64,000 nt of DNA from Kribbella steppae (GTDB lineage: Bacteria > Actinomycetota > Actinomycetes > Propionibacteriales > Kribbellaceae). Below, piece by piece: positions 23,246-32,013 of the stretch; the first letter of the stretch is position 1; every line of letters starts with the position of its first letter. The notes beneath the pieces were generated by a model. The model did not search any database. It was not told the DNA's origin and was given only the letters and a program-made list of their open reading frames with translations. The position numbers and the translations under genes were made by a program. The stretch is from assembly GCF_004342025.1 (NCBI RefSeq), contig NZ_SLWN01000011.1, forward strand, positions 186,001-250,000, read 5' to 3'.

Positions 23246-23644
23246 CTACGCGGTAAGCGACCAGCCCGGGTCGTCCCAGGCAGTGTAGAAGTCCTCCCGG
23301 CTGAGCGGGCGCAGACCCCACTCGTCGCGGTCCAGGGCCTGGTCTGTGAGCATGCCCTCATCGTCCTCGAGACGCTGCCACCAGTAGCGGGTCAGCGTGC
23401 CGTCCTCGGCCGCGCCGAGCTGGCGGACCACGACCCATTCGCGCTCGTGCCAGACCGCCTCGTACAGCCAGTCGGTGCCCTCGTCGTCGGCCAGGGCGCC
23501 GTACGTCCGTGGCGCGGTGCCGCGATCGAGGTCCCGGATCAGCTCGACGGTCGACCGGATCGCGGCCATCGTCTCGGGCGACCAGCCACGCCGCTCGGCG
23601 AGCTGCGCGTAATAGGCCTCGACGTCGTCCGGGAAGCTGCTCAT
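23246..23644 (-). CDS. Hypothetical acidic protein (132 aa)
   Basis: 132 residues from ATG 23644 (MSSFPDDVEAYYAQLAERRGWSPETM). Rich in D, E and W, with several WW/W pairs (ERWEW-like EREWVVV, TRYWWQRL); no signal peptide or membrane helix. No family recognised. Monocistronic between the cimA leader and a divergent small membrane protein. Confidence 0.65.
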   Translation of the reverse strand: MSSFPDDVEAYYAQLAERRGWSPETMAAIRSTVELIRDLDRGTAPRTYGALADDEGTDWLYEAVWHEREWVVVRQLGAAEDGTLTRYWWQRLEDDEGMLTDQALDRDEWGLRPLSREDFYTAWDDPGWSLTA

Positions 23645-23780
23645 GGACCCCGACCCTACCGAAACCCGGCTGCGGACAGCGACCGTCGGTCCACACCCCA
23701 AACCTGAAAAGATCCTGTGAAACGCCCGCTCGAGAAAGGCCTGTCGGTGTCCGGGTCAGACGAACGACCCGAAGTCACCG

Positions 23781-24029
23781 ATGGGTGGCCTGGGCACCTT
23801 TCTCTTCCTCGCCTATCCCGTGCTGGTAGTGGCCGCGCTGCTGTACACGAACGGGACGCTGTTCGCACTGGCCAGAGGATTCGCCGGACTCGGGGTCACG
23901 ATCCTGATCATGGTGAGCAAGCCGGATCGTCACCCGCTGGACTGGACCGGGGCGCCGGTCGTTGCCCTTGGCCTCTGGGTGCTGGCGATCATAGTGAGCA
24001 GCCACGGGCGGTCGGCGACTCGGGCCTGA
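23781..24029 (+). CDS. Small membrane protein (82 aa)
   Basis: 82 residues with about three hydrophobic segments (GTFLFLAYPVLVVAALLY, GFAGLGVTILIMV, APVVALGLWVLAIIV). No known family; a terminator-like hairpin follows at 24047. The start codon is not well supported by a ribosome site. Confidence 0.5.
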   Translation: MGGLGTFLFLAYPVLVVAALLYTNGTLFALARGFAGLGVTILIMVSKPDRHPLDWTGAPVVALGLWVLAIIVSSHGRSATRA

Positions 24030-24046
24030 CAGCAGCCTGGACGTGA

Positions 24047-24076
24047 CAGCGGCCCGGCGCGTGCGCCGGGCCGCTG
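24047..24076. terminator. Bidirectional terminator after ilvE
   Basis: CAGCGGCCCGGCGC (24047-24060) pairs perfectly with GCGCCGGGCCGCTG (24063-24076). Located between the convergent small membrane protein and ilvE ends. Confidence 0.75.
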
Positions 24077-24089
24077 CGAAGACAGAGCT

Positions 24090-25181
24090 TCAGCAGACGC
24101 GGGTCATCCAGCCGTGCGGGTCTGCCGCGCGGCCGTACTGGACGTCGAGGAGGGCGCTGCGGACGGCGGCGGTGACCGGGCCACCGTTGCCGTCGGCCAC
24201 CTGGACGTCGCCGTCCTTCCACTTCAGCGACGCGACCGGCGTGATCACCGCGGCGGTGCCGCAGGCGAACACCTCGCGGATCCTGCCGGAGGCCGCGCCG
24301 TCACGCCACTCGTCGATCGAGATCTTCCGCTCGGTGACGTGGAACCCGAGGTCGGTGACGAGCTTCAGGATCGAGTCCCGGGTGACGCCCTCGAGGATGG
24401 TGCCGGACAGCTCCGGGGTGACCACGGAGTTGTCGTCGAGGACGAAGTACAGGTTCATCCCGCCGAGTTCCTCGACCCACTTCTTCTCCACCGCGTCGAG
24501 GAACGCGACCTGGTCGCAGCCCTGCTCGATGGCCTCGGCCTGGGCCAGCAGTGACGACGCGTAGTTGCCACCCGTCTTGGCCGCACCGGTGCCGCCGGGG
24601 GCGGCCCTGGTGTACTCCTCGCTCAGCCAGATCCGGACCGGCTTGACGCCGTTCGCGAAGTAGGAGCCGGCCGGCGACGCGATCGCGACGTACGTGACGT
24701 GGGCCGACGGGCGGACGCCGAGGAACGGGTCCGAGCCGAACATGAACGGCCGCAGGTAGAGCGACGTCTCACCACCGCCGGGCACCCAGGCGCGGTCGAT
24801 CTCGACCAGCTTCCGCAGCGAGTCCAGGAAGGCCGCCTCGGGCAGCTCCGGCAGCGCGAGCCGGTGCGCGGACTTCGCGAACCTGGCCGCGTTGGCCTCG
24901 GGGCGGAACATGTGGATCGAGTCGTCGGGATGCCGGTAGGCCTTCATCCCCTCGAAAATGGTCTGGGCGTAGTGGAACACCGCGGTGGCCGGAGACAGCT
25001 CCAGCGGTCCGTAGGCGGTGATCCTCGCGTCGTGCCAGCCGTTCTCCTTGGTCCAGGTGGCGATCGCCATGTGGTCGGAGAAGTTCTGCCCGAATCCCGG
25101 GTTCGCCAGGATCTCGGCGCGCTGGTCGTCGCTGGCCGGTTGGGTGGTTGGCTCAACGGTGAACTGCAGATCGGCGCTCAT
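24090..25181 (-). CDS. ilvE: Branched-chain amino acid aminotransferase
   Basis: 363 residues. PLP fold-type IV transaminase for the last step of Leu, Ile and Val synthesis. YAQTIFEGMKAYR (start of the substrate region), RFAKSAHRLALP, LYLRPFMFGSD, and the PLP lysine in AAKTGGNYASSL are the BCAT signature; EVFACGTAAVITPV is near the C-terminus. Start ATG 25181 (MSADLQFTVEP). It lies 47 bases downstream of leuB in the same operon. Confidence 0.96.
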   Translation of the reverse strand: MSADLQFTVEPTTQPASDDQRAEILANPGFGQNFSDHMAIATWTKENGWHDARITAYGPLELSPATAVFHYAQTIFEGMKAYRHPDDSIHMFRPEANAARFAKSAHRLALPELPEAAFLDSLRKLVEIDRAWVPGGGETSLYLRPFMFGSDPFLGVRPSAHVTYVAIASPAGSYFANGVKPVRIWLSEEYTRAAPGGTGAAKTGGNYASSLLAQAEAIEQGCDQVAFLDAVEKKWVEELGGMNLYFVLDDNSVVTPELSGTILEGVTRDSILKLVTDLGFHVTERKISIDEWRDGAASGRIREVFACGTAAVITPVASLKWKDGDVQVADGNGGPVTAAVRSALLDVQYGRAADPHGWMTRVC

Positions 25182-25228
25182 AGCCGCACCGTACCTCTTG
25201 GCCAAGTGGTCATGCGAGCGTCCACCTT

Positions 25229-26278
25229 TCAGCCCAGGGCACGCTTGGCGATCGCGTCGCCGATCTCGGCAGTGGTCCGGGCGGCGCCGGTGCGCTCCTC
25301 GATATCGGCCGTGACGGCCGCCTCGATCGCGGCCGCGGCCTCGGTCAGGCCGAGGTGGTCGCACAGCAGCGCGGCAGACAGGATCGCGGCGGTCGGGTCC
25401 GCCTTCTGCTGGCCGGCGATGTCCGGGGCGGAGCCGTGCACCGGCTCGAACATGCTCGGCGCGGTCCGGTCCGGGTTGATGTTCGCGCTGGCGGCCAGCC
25501 CGATACCACCGCTGATCGCGGCGGCCAGGTCGGTGATGATGTCGCCGAACAGGTTGTCGGTGACGATCACGTCGAAGCGGGCCGGGTCGGTGACCAGGAA
25601 GATGGTCGCGGCGTCCACGTGCAGGTAGTCCACCGTGATCTCAGGGAACTCCTTGGCCACTGCGTCGACGGTCCGCTTCCACAGGTGACCGGCGTACACG
25701 AGCACGTTGTTCTTGTGCACCAGGGTGAGCTTCTTGCGCGGCCGCGCCTGGGCCCGGGCGAACGCGTCCCGGACCACCCGCTCGACGCCGTACGCCGTGT
25801 TGACCGACACCTCGGTGGCGATCTCGGCCGGCGTTCCGACCCGGAGCGCGCCGCCGTTGCCGACGTACGGGCCCTCGGTGCCCTCGCGGACGACGACGAA
25901 GTCGACCTCGCCCGGGTTCGCCAGCGGCGAGCCGACGGACGGGTAGATCTTCGAAGGGCGCAGGTTGACGTAGTGGTCGAGGGTGAACCGGAGCTTCAGC
26001 AGCAGACCGCGCTCGAGCGTGCCGGACGGAACCGTCGGGTCGCCGATCGCGCCGAGCAGGATCGCGTCGTGGCCGCGGATGCTCTCCAGCTCGGCGTCCG
26101 GCAGCGTCTCACCGGTCGCGTGCCAGCGCCGCGCGCCGAGGTCGTACTCGGTCCGCTCGAACGTCACGCCGTGCTGCGCGGCGACCGCATCGAGCACCTT
26201 CAGCGCCTCGGTGGTCACCTCGGGTCCGATCCCGTCACCGGGGACTACGGCCAGCGTGAAGGTCTTGTTGGTGCTCAC
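25229..26278 (-). CDS. leuB: 3-isopropylmalate dehydrogenase
   Basis: 349 residues. NAD-dependent oxidative decarboxylation of 3-isopropylmalate. VVPGDGIGPEVTTEALKVL at the N-terminus, the LFGDIITDLAAAISGGIGLAASANI signature, and FEPVHGSAPDIAGQ identify it. This is the short actinobacterial type. The GTG start overlaps the stop of a 54-residue gene by GTGA, so translation of leuB probably depends on it; ilvE follows. Confidence 0.96.
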   Translation of the reverse strand: MSTNKTFTLAVVPGDGIGPEVTTEALKVLDAVAAQHGVTFERTEYDLGARRWHATGETLPDAELESIRGHDAILLGAIGDPTVPSGTLERGLLLKLRFTLDHYVNLRPSKIYPSVGSPLANPGEVDFVVVREGTEGPYVGNGGALRVGTPAEIATEVSVNTAYGVERVVRDAFARAQARPRKKLTLVHKNNVLVYAGHLWKRTVDAVAKEFPEITVDYLHVDAATIFLVTDPARFDVIVTDNLFGDIITDLAAAISGGIGLAASANINPDRTAPSMFEPVHGSAPDIAGQQKADPTAAILSAALLCDHLGLTEAAAAIEAAVTADIEERTGAARTTAEIGDAIAKRALG

Positions 26279-26439
26279 TTCGTGGGTTCTCCCCCGTTGT
26301 AGAGACGGTTGATGGCTTCCTGCGCCGCTCTGGCCTCGGGTGCGGTGTCGGACGTACGGCGGGCCGGACGGCGGCGCCGGGCCGCCTTCCGCTCCCGGGC
26401 GTCGATCGCGGGCCAGTTGGCTGGGTACATGTCATACAT
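26275..26439 (-). CDS. Conserved-looking 54-aa basic protein coupled to leuB
   Basis: ATG 26439 is preceded by GGAG at six bases; the frame runs MYDMYPANWPAIDARERKAA, an Arg-rich middle (ARRRRPARR), and a C-terminal helix-like EARAAQEAINRLYNGG, stopping inside the leuB start (GTGA overlap). It is too short for usual gene finders, but the ribosome site, GC-rich third positions and overlap favour a real gene. It is not a branched-chain leader peptide (no Leu/Ile/Val run). Function unknown; maybe RNA-binding by its basic patch. Confidence 0.6.
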   Translation of the reverse strand: MYDMYPANWPAIDARERKAARRRRPARRTSDTAPEARAAQEAINRLYNGGEPTK

Positions 26440-26590
26440 GCTGCACTCCGGTGGGTCGCGTCAACCGCCGGGACGAACCGACGGTTGCGGGCGGCATGAT
26501 GGGCCCGAATTTACTCTGACGTCCGACTATTTCACCACTATGCGGGCAGCTTGTCCCGGGATGTGAGATGTCGGTGCTGGGACTGGGCCG

Positions 26591-27178
26591 ATGCTGTGCG
26601 ACTCTCAGCCGGTGAGTGCTCCTCCAGAACTGCCGCCGCTGGTATCGGCGGCCCTCAGCCTGTCCGGACGGCGCGGATTCGTCAGCTCGACCCGGAACGA
26701 GACCGGCCGGTTGCTCGCGACCCTCGCGGCGTCGAGGACAGGACTGCTCGGCGAACTCGGGACCGGCTGCGGGGTCGGCTCGGCCTGGTTGCGCAGCGGC
26801 GCGGGAGACAACACCCGGATCGTCACCGCGGAGAGCGATCCGCAGCTGGCCAAGGTGGTGGCGGAGCTGTTCGCCGACGACGAGCGGATCGAGGTCGTCT
26901 CGGCCGACTGGACCGCGCTGATCGAGCGGGGCCCGTTCGCCCTCTTGTTCGTCGACGCCCGGGAGGCGAAGCTGTCCGCCCGCGACATCATCGCCGACGT
27001 GATCGAGCCCGGCGGCTTCGTCGTACTGGACGACTTCACGCCGTCCGCGGTGTGGCCACCGATGTACCAGGGGCGGGTCGACACGCTGCGGCAGGAGTGG
27101 CTGATGGACACGCGCTTCACCACCGTCGAGGTGATGGTCGCCCCCGACGCCGCCGTACTGCTGGCTACCCGGCGCTGA
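26591..27178 (+). CDS. O-methyltransferase-like SAM-dependent protein
   Basis: 195 residues (GTG 26612 is an alternative start giving MSAPPELPPL). Motif I is LLGELGTGCGVGSAWL, then IVTAESDPQLAKVV and FALLFVDAREA, as in the caffeoyl-CoA/catechol O-methyltransferase group (Methyltransf_24 type). Divergent from the leuB operon. Substrate unknown. The 26440-26590 gap shows no clear operator. Confidence 0.8.
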   Translation: MLCDSQPVSAPPELPPLVSAALSLSGRRGFVSSTRNETGRLLATLAASRTGLLGELGTGCGVGSAWLRSGAGDNTRIVTAESDPQLAKVVAELFADDERIEVVSADWTALIERGPFALLFVDAREAKLSARDIIADVIEPGGFVVLDDFTPSAVWPPMYQGRVDTLRQEWLMDTRFTTVEVMVAPDAAVLLATRR

Positions 27179-27188
27179 GAATGCAGGC

Positions 27189-27214
27189 GGGCCCGAGCCA
27201 TTGGGCTCGGGCCC
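27189..27214. terminator. Bidirectional terminator between methyltransferase and serA
   Basis: GGGCCCGAGCC (27189-27199) pairs with GGCTCGGGCCC (27204-27214), loop ATTG, between two converging genes. Confidence 0.78.
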
Positions 27215-27277
27215 TGGTCGGCCGCCATGCGCCTGCGGGCGGCTGACTGCCTCCAGTAAAGCAGTCGTTGGACTGAA

Positions 27278-28876
27278 TCAGGCTTCCAGGTCCACGGTAC
27301 GGGCGGTGTCCGCCTGCACGGCCGTGGAGATGTCGTCCAGGACACCGGTCGCGATCGCGGAGTCGACGGCCAGCGCGACCAGCGCCTTGCCGCCCTTGCG
27401 GTCCCGGCTGACCTGCATGCCGGCGATGTTCACCTCGGCGTCGCCGAGGATCCGGCCGATCTGGCCGACGATGCCCGGGCGGTCCTCGTAGGTGAGGAAG
27501 GCCAGGTGCGCGGACAGCTCGATCTCGACGTCGAACCCGTCGACCTCGACCAGCCGCTCGGACTGCCGGACGCCGACCAGCGTGCCGCTCACCGACACCT
27601 GGACACCGTCGGCCAGCGTGCCGCGCAGGGTGATCAGGTTGCGGTGCTCGGGGCTGTCGTGGTCGGTGACGAGACGGACCTCGAGGCCGCGCTCGGCCGC
27701 CAGCAGCGGGGCGTTCACGTACGAGACGTTGTCCTCGACCACATCGGCGAACACGCCCTTCAGCGCGGCCAGCTCGAGCACCTTCACGTCCCACTGGGTG
27801 ATCTCGCCGCGGACCTCGACATCGAGCTGTTGCGCGACGCCGCCGGCCAGCGCGGTGAAGATGCGGCCGAGCTTCTCGGTCAGCGCGATCCCCGGCCGGA
27901 CGTCCTCGGCGATGACACCGCCCTGGACGTTGACCGCGTCCGGGACCAGCTCACCGGACAGGGCGAGGCGGACCGACTTGGCGACCGCGATACCGGCCTT
28001 CTCCTGCGCCTCGTCGGTGGAGGCGCCCAGGTGCGGGGTGGCGATCACGTTCTCGAACTCGAACAGCGGCGAGTCGGTGCACGGCTCGGTCGCGAACACG
28101 TCCAGGCCGGCGCCGGCCACCCGGCCCTCCTTGAGTGCGGTGTAGAGCGCCTGCTCGTCGACGATGCCGCCGCGAGCCGCGTTGACGATGATGACCTCGG
28201 GCTTGACCTTGTGCAGCTGCTCGTCGCCAATCAGGCCGATCGTCTCCGGGGTCTTCGGCAGGTGCACGGAGATGAAGTCACTGACCGACAGCAGTTCGTC
28301 GAGGGTGGCGAGCCGGACGCCCATCTGCGCGGCCCGGCCGGCCTGCACGTACGGGTCGTAGGCGATCACGTTCATGCCGAAGGCGGCCAGCCGCTGCGCG
28401 ACCAGGACGCCGATCTTGCCCAGGCCGACGATGCCGACGGTCTTCTCGAACAGCTCGACACCGGAGTACTTGCTGCGCTTCCACTCGCCGTTCTTCAGCG
28501 ACTGGTCGGCGGCCGGGACCCGGCGCGCGGCGGCGAGCAGCAGCGCGACCGCGAGCTCGGCGGCGCTGACGATGTTGGAGGTCGGCGCGTTGACCACCAT
28601 CACGCCCGCCTGGGTGGCGGCCTTCACGTCCACGTTGTCCAGGCCGACACCGGCGCGGGCGACGACCTTGAGCCGCTTGGCGGCGGCCAGGGCCTCGGCG
28701 TCCACCTTGGTGGCGCTGCGGATCAGGATGGCGTCGACATCGGCGATGGCCGGGATCAGTTCGGCGCGGTCGGCGCCGTTGATCTGGCGGATCTCGAAAT
28801 CGGGGCCGAGCGCCTCGACGGTGGCCGGGCTGAGCTCTTCGGCGATCAGGACGACGGGCCGGGTTACGTCAGTCAT
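27278..28876 (-). CDS. serA: D-3-phosphoglycerate dehydrogenase
   Basis: 532 residues, the long type with an extra ASB domain. First step of serine synthesis. Substrate/NAD domains: GLGKIGVLVAQRLAAFGMNVIAYDPY (dinucleotide loop), NAARGGIVDE (catalytic Arg), ATPHLGASTDEAQ (catalytic His). Residues ~320-450 are the allosteric substrate-binding domain and ~455-532 a C-terminal ACT domain (FLTYEDRPGIVGQIGRILGDAEVNIAGMQVSR) that binds serine. ATG follows GCAGGAGACTTCTCCC. Same location as in M. tuberculosis, between leuB and ilvC. Confidence 0.97.
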   Translation of the reverse strand: MTDVTRPVVLIAEELSPATVEALGPDFEIRQINGADRAELIPAIADVDAILIRSATKVDAEALAAAKRLKVVARAGVGLDNVDVKAATQAGVMVVNAPTSNIVSAAELAVALLLAAARRVPAADQSLKNGEWKRSKYSGVELFEKTVGIVGLGKIGVLVAQRLAAFGMNVIAYDPYVQAGRAAQMGVRLATLDELLSVSDFISVHLPKTPETIGLIGDEQLHKVKPEVIIVNAARGGIVDEQALYTALKEGRVAGAGLDVFATEPCTDSPLFEFENVIATPHLGASTDEAQEKAGIAVAKSVRLALSGELVPDAVNVQGGVIAEDVRPGIALTEKLGRIFTALAGGVAQQLDVEVRGEITQWDVKVLELAALKGVFADVVEDNVSYVNAPLLAAERGLEVRLVTDHDSPEHRNLITLRGTLADGVQVSVSGTLVGVRQSERLVEVDGFDVEIELSAHLAFLTYEDRPGIVGQIGRILGDAEVNIAGMQVSRDRKGGKALVALAVDSAIATGVLDDISTAVQADTARTVDLEA

Positions 28877-28992
28877 GGGAGAAGTCTCCTGCAGAAGCGG
28901 TAGGGGCTCGAAAGATCAGAGCACCGCGCTGTGCCCGCTGTCACTGATAGTACCTCGTCGCTCCAGGGCGCGCTGAGGCACCCAGGATCCGG

Positions 28993-30192
28993 TCAGTCGG
29001 CGTCGCAGCTCTGCGCGGTGGCGACCGAGGTGCCCTGATCGAGGCGGAGCTGGCCGCTGTCGCGGACGAGCCGGTAGCGCAGGTCCAGCCGGTTGCAGGT
29101 CTGGCCCTGGGCACCGTTGGCGTTCGGCGAGAACAGCACCGTGAAGGTCATCCGGACGTTCGCGCCGTCGACGGCGTACCGGGTCACCTCGGTGATCTTG
29201 GCGCCGAAGAAGTACGACGTCTCGTGGCTGCTGCGGTCCTTCTCCTCCGAATAGGCGCGGAGCAACCGCCGGGAGTACACCTGCTGGCGCAGCCCGGCGA
29301 AATCATGCCGGTTCAGCAAGGTCAGGTAGCTGCCGAGCAGCTTCTGCGACTCCACCGCCAGCGGGGTCGACGCGACGAGCAGCTCCGGGACCACCGCGTT
29401 CTGCGGACCACGCGAGCGCTGACAGGTCCCGCCCGCCTCGGGCGTGAGGCCGGCGGCGTTCGGTACGACGTACTCCCGCAACTTCTCCAGCGGCACGATC
29501 GTGCTGGCCGGGACCGTGTCGCCGGTGACGAGGCCGACCACCTGACCGGTCTTGTCGATGATCGGGCCGCCGAGTTTGGCCTGGTTCATCCAGGAGCTGA
29601 GCGCCTGCGGCTGTTCCTCCGTACCGACCGACCGGGAGGTCACGGCCCCTGCCGCGGTGTAGCCGAGCAGCGCGCGCTCGGCCTTCGGGTCGGGGTTCGG
29701 CGGCGCCAGCGGCACGGGTTCGGTGTCCAGTCGCCCGATCAGGCGCAGTACGGCGACTCCGTCCGCGCTGGTGCCGAGCGGGTTGGCCCGGCGGACCCGG
29801 CCGTCCTCGGTCTCGATCGCGATCGACAGCGGCTGCTTGATGGCGGAGGCGGCGGTGAGGATCAGGCCATCACCGATCAGTACGCCGCTCGCCTCGCCGG
29901 TCCCCTCGCAGGTCGTGGCCAGGACGCGGACCACACCTGGTCTGACCGCCTCGAGGATCTTCTCGGTGTCGATCCGCAGGCTCTCCGCGCGGACGTACCA
30001 GCCGGCGCTCGCCCCGGCGGCGAGGATCAGCAGGACGACGACGAACCCGGCCAGGAACCGGCCGAACTTCCACGGCCGGCGCGGCGGTGGCGGCGGTGTC
30101 CGCGGCGTACTCGTCTGGAGCTGGGTGAGCGTGGCCGCGCCCGCGGGGACACGCCGAGGCGGCCGTGGCAGTTGCCCGCCGTCCTCCACCAC
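28993..30192 (-). CDS. Membrane-anchored trypsin-fold protein, predicted inactive protease
   Basis: 399 residues. Proline-rich cytoplasmic N-terminus (1-40), one membrane helix (~44-68, FLAGFVVVLLILAAGASAGWYV), then an extracytoplasmic trypsin-like domain. Catalytic positions are lost: LTAASAI where active enzymes have LTAAHxx, and AKLGGPII where they have GNSGGP; only the Asp position (DGVAVLRL) is kept. A C-terminal domain (~275-395) resembles a nuclear-transport-factor-like fold, with paired cysteines (TCNRL... QSCDAD). Probably a binding or sensory protein. The GTG start is plausible but not proven. Confidence 0.75.
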   Translation of the reverse strand: MVEDGGQLPRPPRRVPAGAATLTQLQTSTPRTPPPPPRRPWKFGRFLAGFVVVLLILAAGASAGWYVRAESLRIDTEKILEAVRPGVVRVLATTCEGTGEASGVLIGDGLILTAASAIKQPLSIAIETEDGRVRRANPLGTSADGVAVLRLIGRLDTEPVPLAPPNPDPKAERALLGYTAAGAVTSRSVGTEEQPQALSSWMNQAKLGGPIIDKTGQVVGLVTGDTVPASTIVPLEKLREYVVPNAAGLTPEAGGTCQRSRGPQNAVVPELLVASTPLAVESQKLLGSYLTLLNRHDFAGLRQQVYSRRLLRAYSEEKDRSSHETSYFFGAKITEVTRYAVDGANVRMTFTVLFSPNANGAQGQTCNRLDLRYRLVRDSGQLRLDQGTSVATAQSCDAD

Positions 30193-30258
30193 CCCGTCAC
30201 CTCCCCCATACCCGCACCGGATTCGTCACTGATTGTGCCAAAGACAGGGCAAAGAAGA

Positions 30259-30290
30259 GGTCCGGGCCATCCACCTGGGTGGCCCGGACC
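30259..30290. terminator. Terminator after ilvC
   Basis: GGTCCGGGCCA (30259-30269) pairs with TGGCCCGGACC (30280-30290), loop of ten. It follows the ilvC stop on the minus strand by 15 bases. Confidence 0.8.
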
Positions 30291-30305
30291 CCAACTTGTG
30301 ACCCG

Positions 30306-31337
30306 TCAGCGGGCTGCGGTGCCCTCGACGTAGTCCTCGTCGTGCGACTTGACCCACGCCATCAGGCCGCGCAGTTCCTTACCCACGGCCTCGATCGGGT
30401 GCGACTCGCTCTGCTTGCGGAACTCGGCGAACTCGGGCGCGCCGGCGTCCTGGTCGGCGATGAACCGGGCGGCGAAGGTGCCGTCGGTGATGTCGCCGAG
30501 GACCTCCTTCATCCGGGCCTTCACCGACGCGTCGATGATCCGCGGGCCGGACACGTAGTCGCCGTACTCGGCCGTGTCGGACACCGACCAGCGCTGCTTG
30601 GCGATGCCGCCTTCGTAGATCAGGTCGACGATCAGCTTGAGCTCGTGCAGGCACTCGAAGTACGCGACCTCCGGCTGGTAGCCGGCCTCGGTCAGCGTCT
30701 CGAAGCCGGCCTGGATCAGCGCCGACACACCACCGCAGAGGACGGCCTGCTCACCGAACAGGTCGGTCTCGGTCTCCTCGGTGAACGTGGTCTTGATCCC
30801 GCCGGCCCGCAGGCCGCCGATGCCCTTGGCGTACGCGAGCGCCAGGTCCCAGGCCTTGCCGGTGGCGTCCTGCTCGACCGCTACCAGCACCGGTACGCCG
30901 CGACCCTCGGAGTACTCCCGGCGGACCAGGTGACCCGGGCCCTTCGGGGCGACCATGAACACGTCCACACCGGCCGGCGGCTTGATGTAGCCGAACCGGA
31001 TGTTGAAGCCGTGACCGAAGACCAGCGCGTCGCCGTCGACCAGGTTCGGCTCGATCGCCTCGGCGTACAGCTTGCGCTGGGCCGGGTCCGGCGCGAGGAC
31101 GACGATCACGTCGGCCTCCTCGCAGGCCTCGGCCGGGGTGAGCACCCGCAGCCCCTGGGCCTCGGCCTTGGCCCGGCTCTTGGAGCCCTCCGGCAGACCG
31201 ACGCGGACGTCGACACCGGAGTCGCGCAGCGACAGCGCGTGGGCGTGGCCCTGGCTGCCGTAGCCGAGCACGGCCACGTGCCGGCCCTGGATCACCGACA
31301 GGTCGGCGTTGTCGTCGTAGAACATTTCAGCTGCCAC
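30306..31337 (-). CDS. ilvC: Ketol-acid reductoisomerase
   Basis: 343 residues from GTG 31337 (AAGGAGAAGAG upstream); ATG 31325 is an alternative. Class I (short) enzyme converting acetolactate and acetohydroxybutyrate to dihydroxy acids using NADPH and Mg2+. VAVLGYGSQGHAHALSLRDSG is the dinucleotide site; APKGPGHLVR and later acidic residues (DLFGEQAVLCGG, ELKLIVDLIYEGG) form the metal site. Last gene of the ilvBNC operon. Confidence 0.97.
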   Translation of the reverse strand: MAAEMFYDDNADLSVIQGRHVAVLGYGSQGHAHALSLRDSGVDVRVGLPEGSKSRAKAEAQGLRVLTPAEACEEADVIVVLAPDPAQRKLYAEAIEPNLVDGDALVFGHGFNIRFGYIKPPAGVDVFMVAPKGPGHLVRREYSEGRGVPVLVAVEQDATGKAWDLALAYAKGIGGLRAGGIKTTFTEETETDLFGEQAVLCGGVSALIQAGFETLTEAGYQPEVAYFECLHELKLIVDLIYEGGIAKQRWSVSDTAEYGDYVSGPRIIDASVKARMKEVLGDITDGTFAARFIADQDAGAPEFAEFRKQSESHPIEAVGKELRGLMAWVKSHDEDYVEGTAAR

Positions 31338-31377
31338 TTGGAGCTCTTCTCCTTGAGTTCTGGGTCTTTGAAACTGT

Positions 31378-32013
31378 CTAGGCCTGGCGGGCGGGGGCCA
31401 CCGGTCGGCCCGGCGGCGGCGCCGGCACCGGGTGGTGGGGTCGTTCGGCGGGTTGCGCCTGGACGTTCGGCGCGCCGGTCGCGACGTGCGGCGGTGGCAC
31501 CGGGACCGGCCGCAGCGTGCGGTCGGAGATGGAGCGACTGCCCCGGCCGATCGCCACCATGCCGGACTGCACCAGCTCGCGGACGCCGAAGGGTTCCAGC
31601 ACCCGGAGCATGGCCTCGAGTTTCTCGGGATTGCCGGTCGCCTCGATCGTGATCGCGTCCGGAGCCACGTCCACCACCTTCGCACGGAACAGCTGGACGG
31701 TTTCCAGCACCTGTCCCCTGGTCAGGGTGTCCGCCTTGACCTTCACCAGCAGCAGTTCGCGCTGAACCGTCTGGCTGGGCTCGAGTTCGACGATCTTGAT
31801 CACGTTCACCAGCTTGTTCAGCTGCTTGGTGATCTGCTCCAACGGCTGCTCGTCCACGCTGACCGCAATCGTCATCCGGGACACCTCGGGGTGCTCGGTC
31901 GGACCGACCGCGAGGGAATCGATGTTGAACCCGCGCCGCGAGATCAGCGCCGCCACCCGGGCCAGTACACCGTGCTTGTTCTCCACCAGGATCGACAACG
32001 TGTGCTTGCTCAT
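31378..32013 (-). CDS. ilvN: Acetolactate synthase small (regulatory) subunit with Pro-rich tail
   Basis: 211 residues. N-terminal ACT domain (HTLSILVENKHGVLARVAALISRRGFNIDSLAVGPTE) binds valine; residues ~85-165 are the C-terminal activating domain (LLLVKVKAD, ATGNPEKLEAMLRVLEPFGVRELVQSGMVAIGRG). A further ~45 residues, Pro/Ala-rich (PVPVPPPHVATG... PVPAPPPGRPVAPA), are absent from typical ~165-175-residue IlvN. ATG 32013 follows GAGGAGCTGTG and overlaps the ilvB stop by one base. Confidence 0.95.
   Translation of the reverse strand: MSKHTLSILVENKHGVLARVAALISRRGFNIDSLAVGPTEHPEVSRMTIAVSVDEQPLEQITKQLNKLVNVIKIVELEPSQTVQRELLLVKVKADTLTRGQVLETVQLFRAKVVDVAPDAITIEATGNPEKLEAMLRVLEPFGVRELVQSGMVAIGRGSRSISDRTLRPVPVPPPHVATGAPNVQAQPAERPHHPVPAPPPGRPVAPARQA

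Noticed and set aside
31325..31337. ilvC start at ATG 31325
   Set aside because: GTG 31337 better fits the ribosome site and the length of relatives; kept as an alternative.
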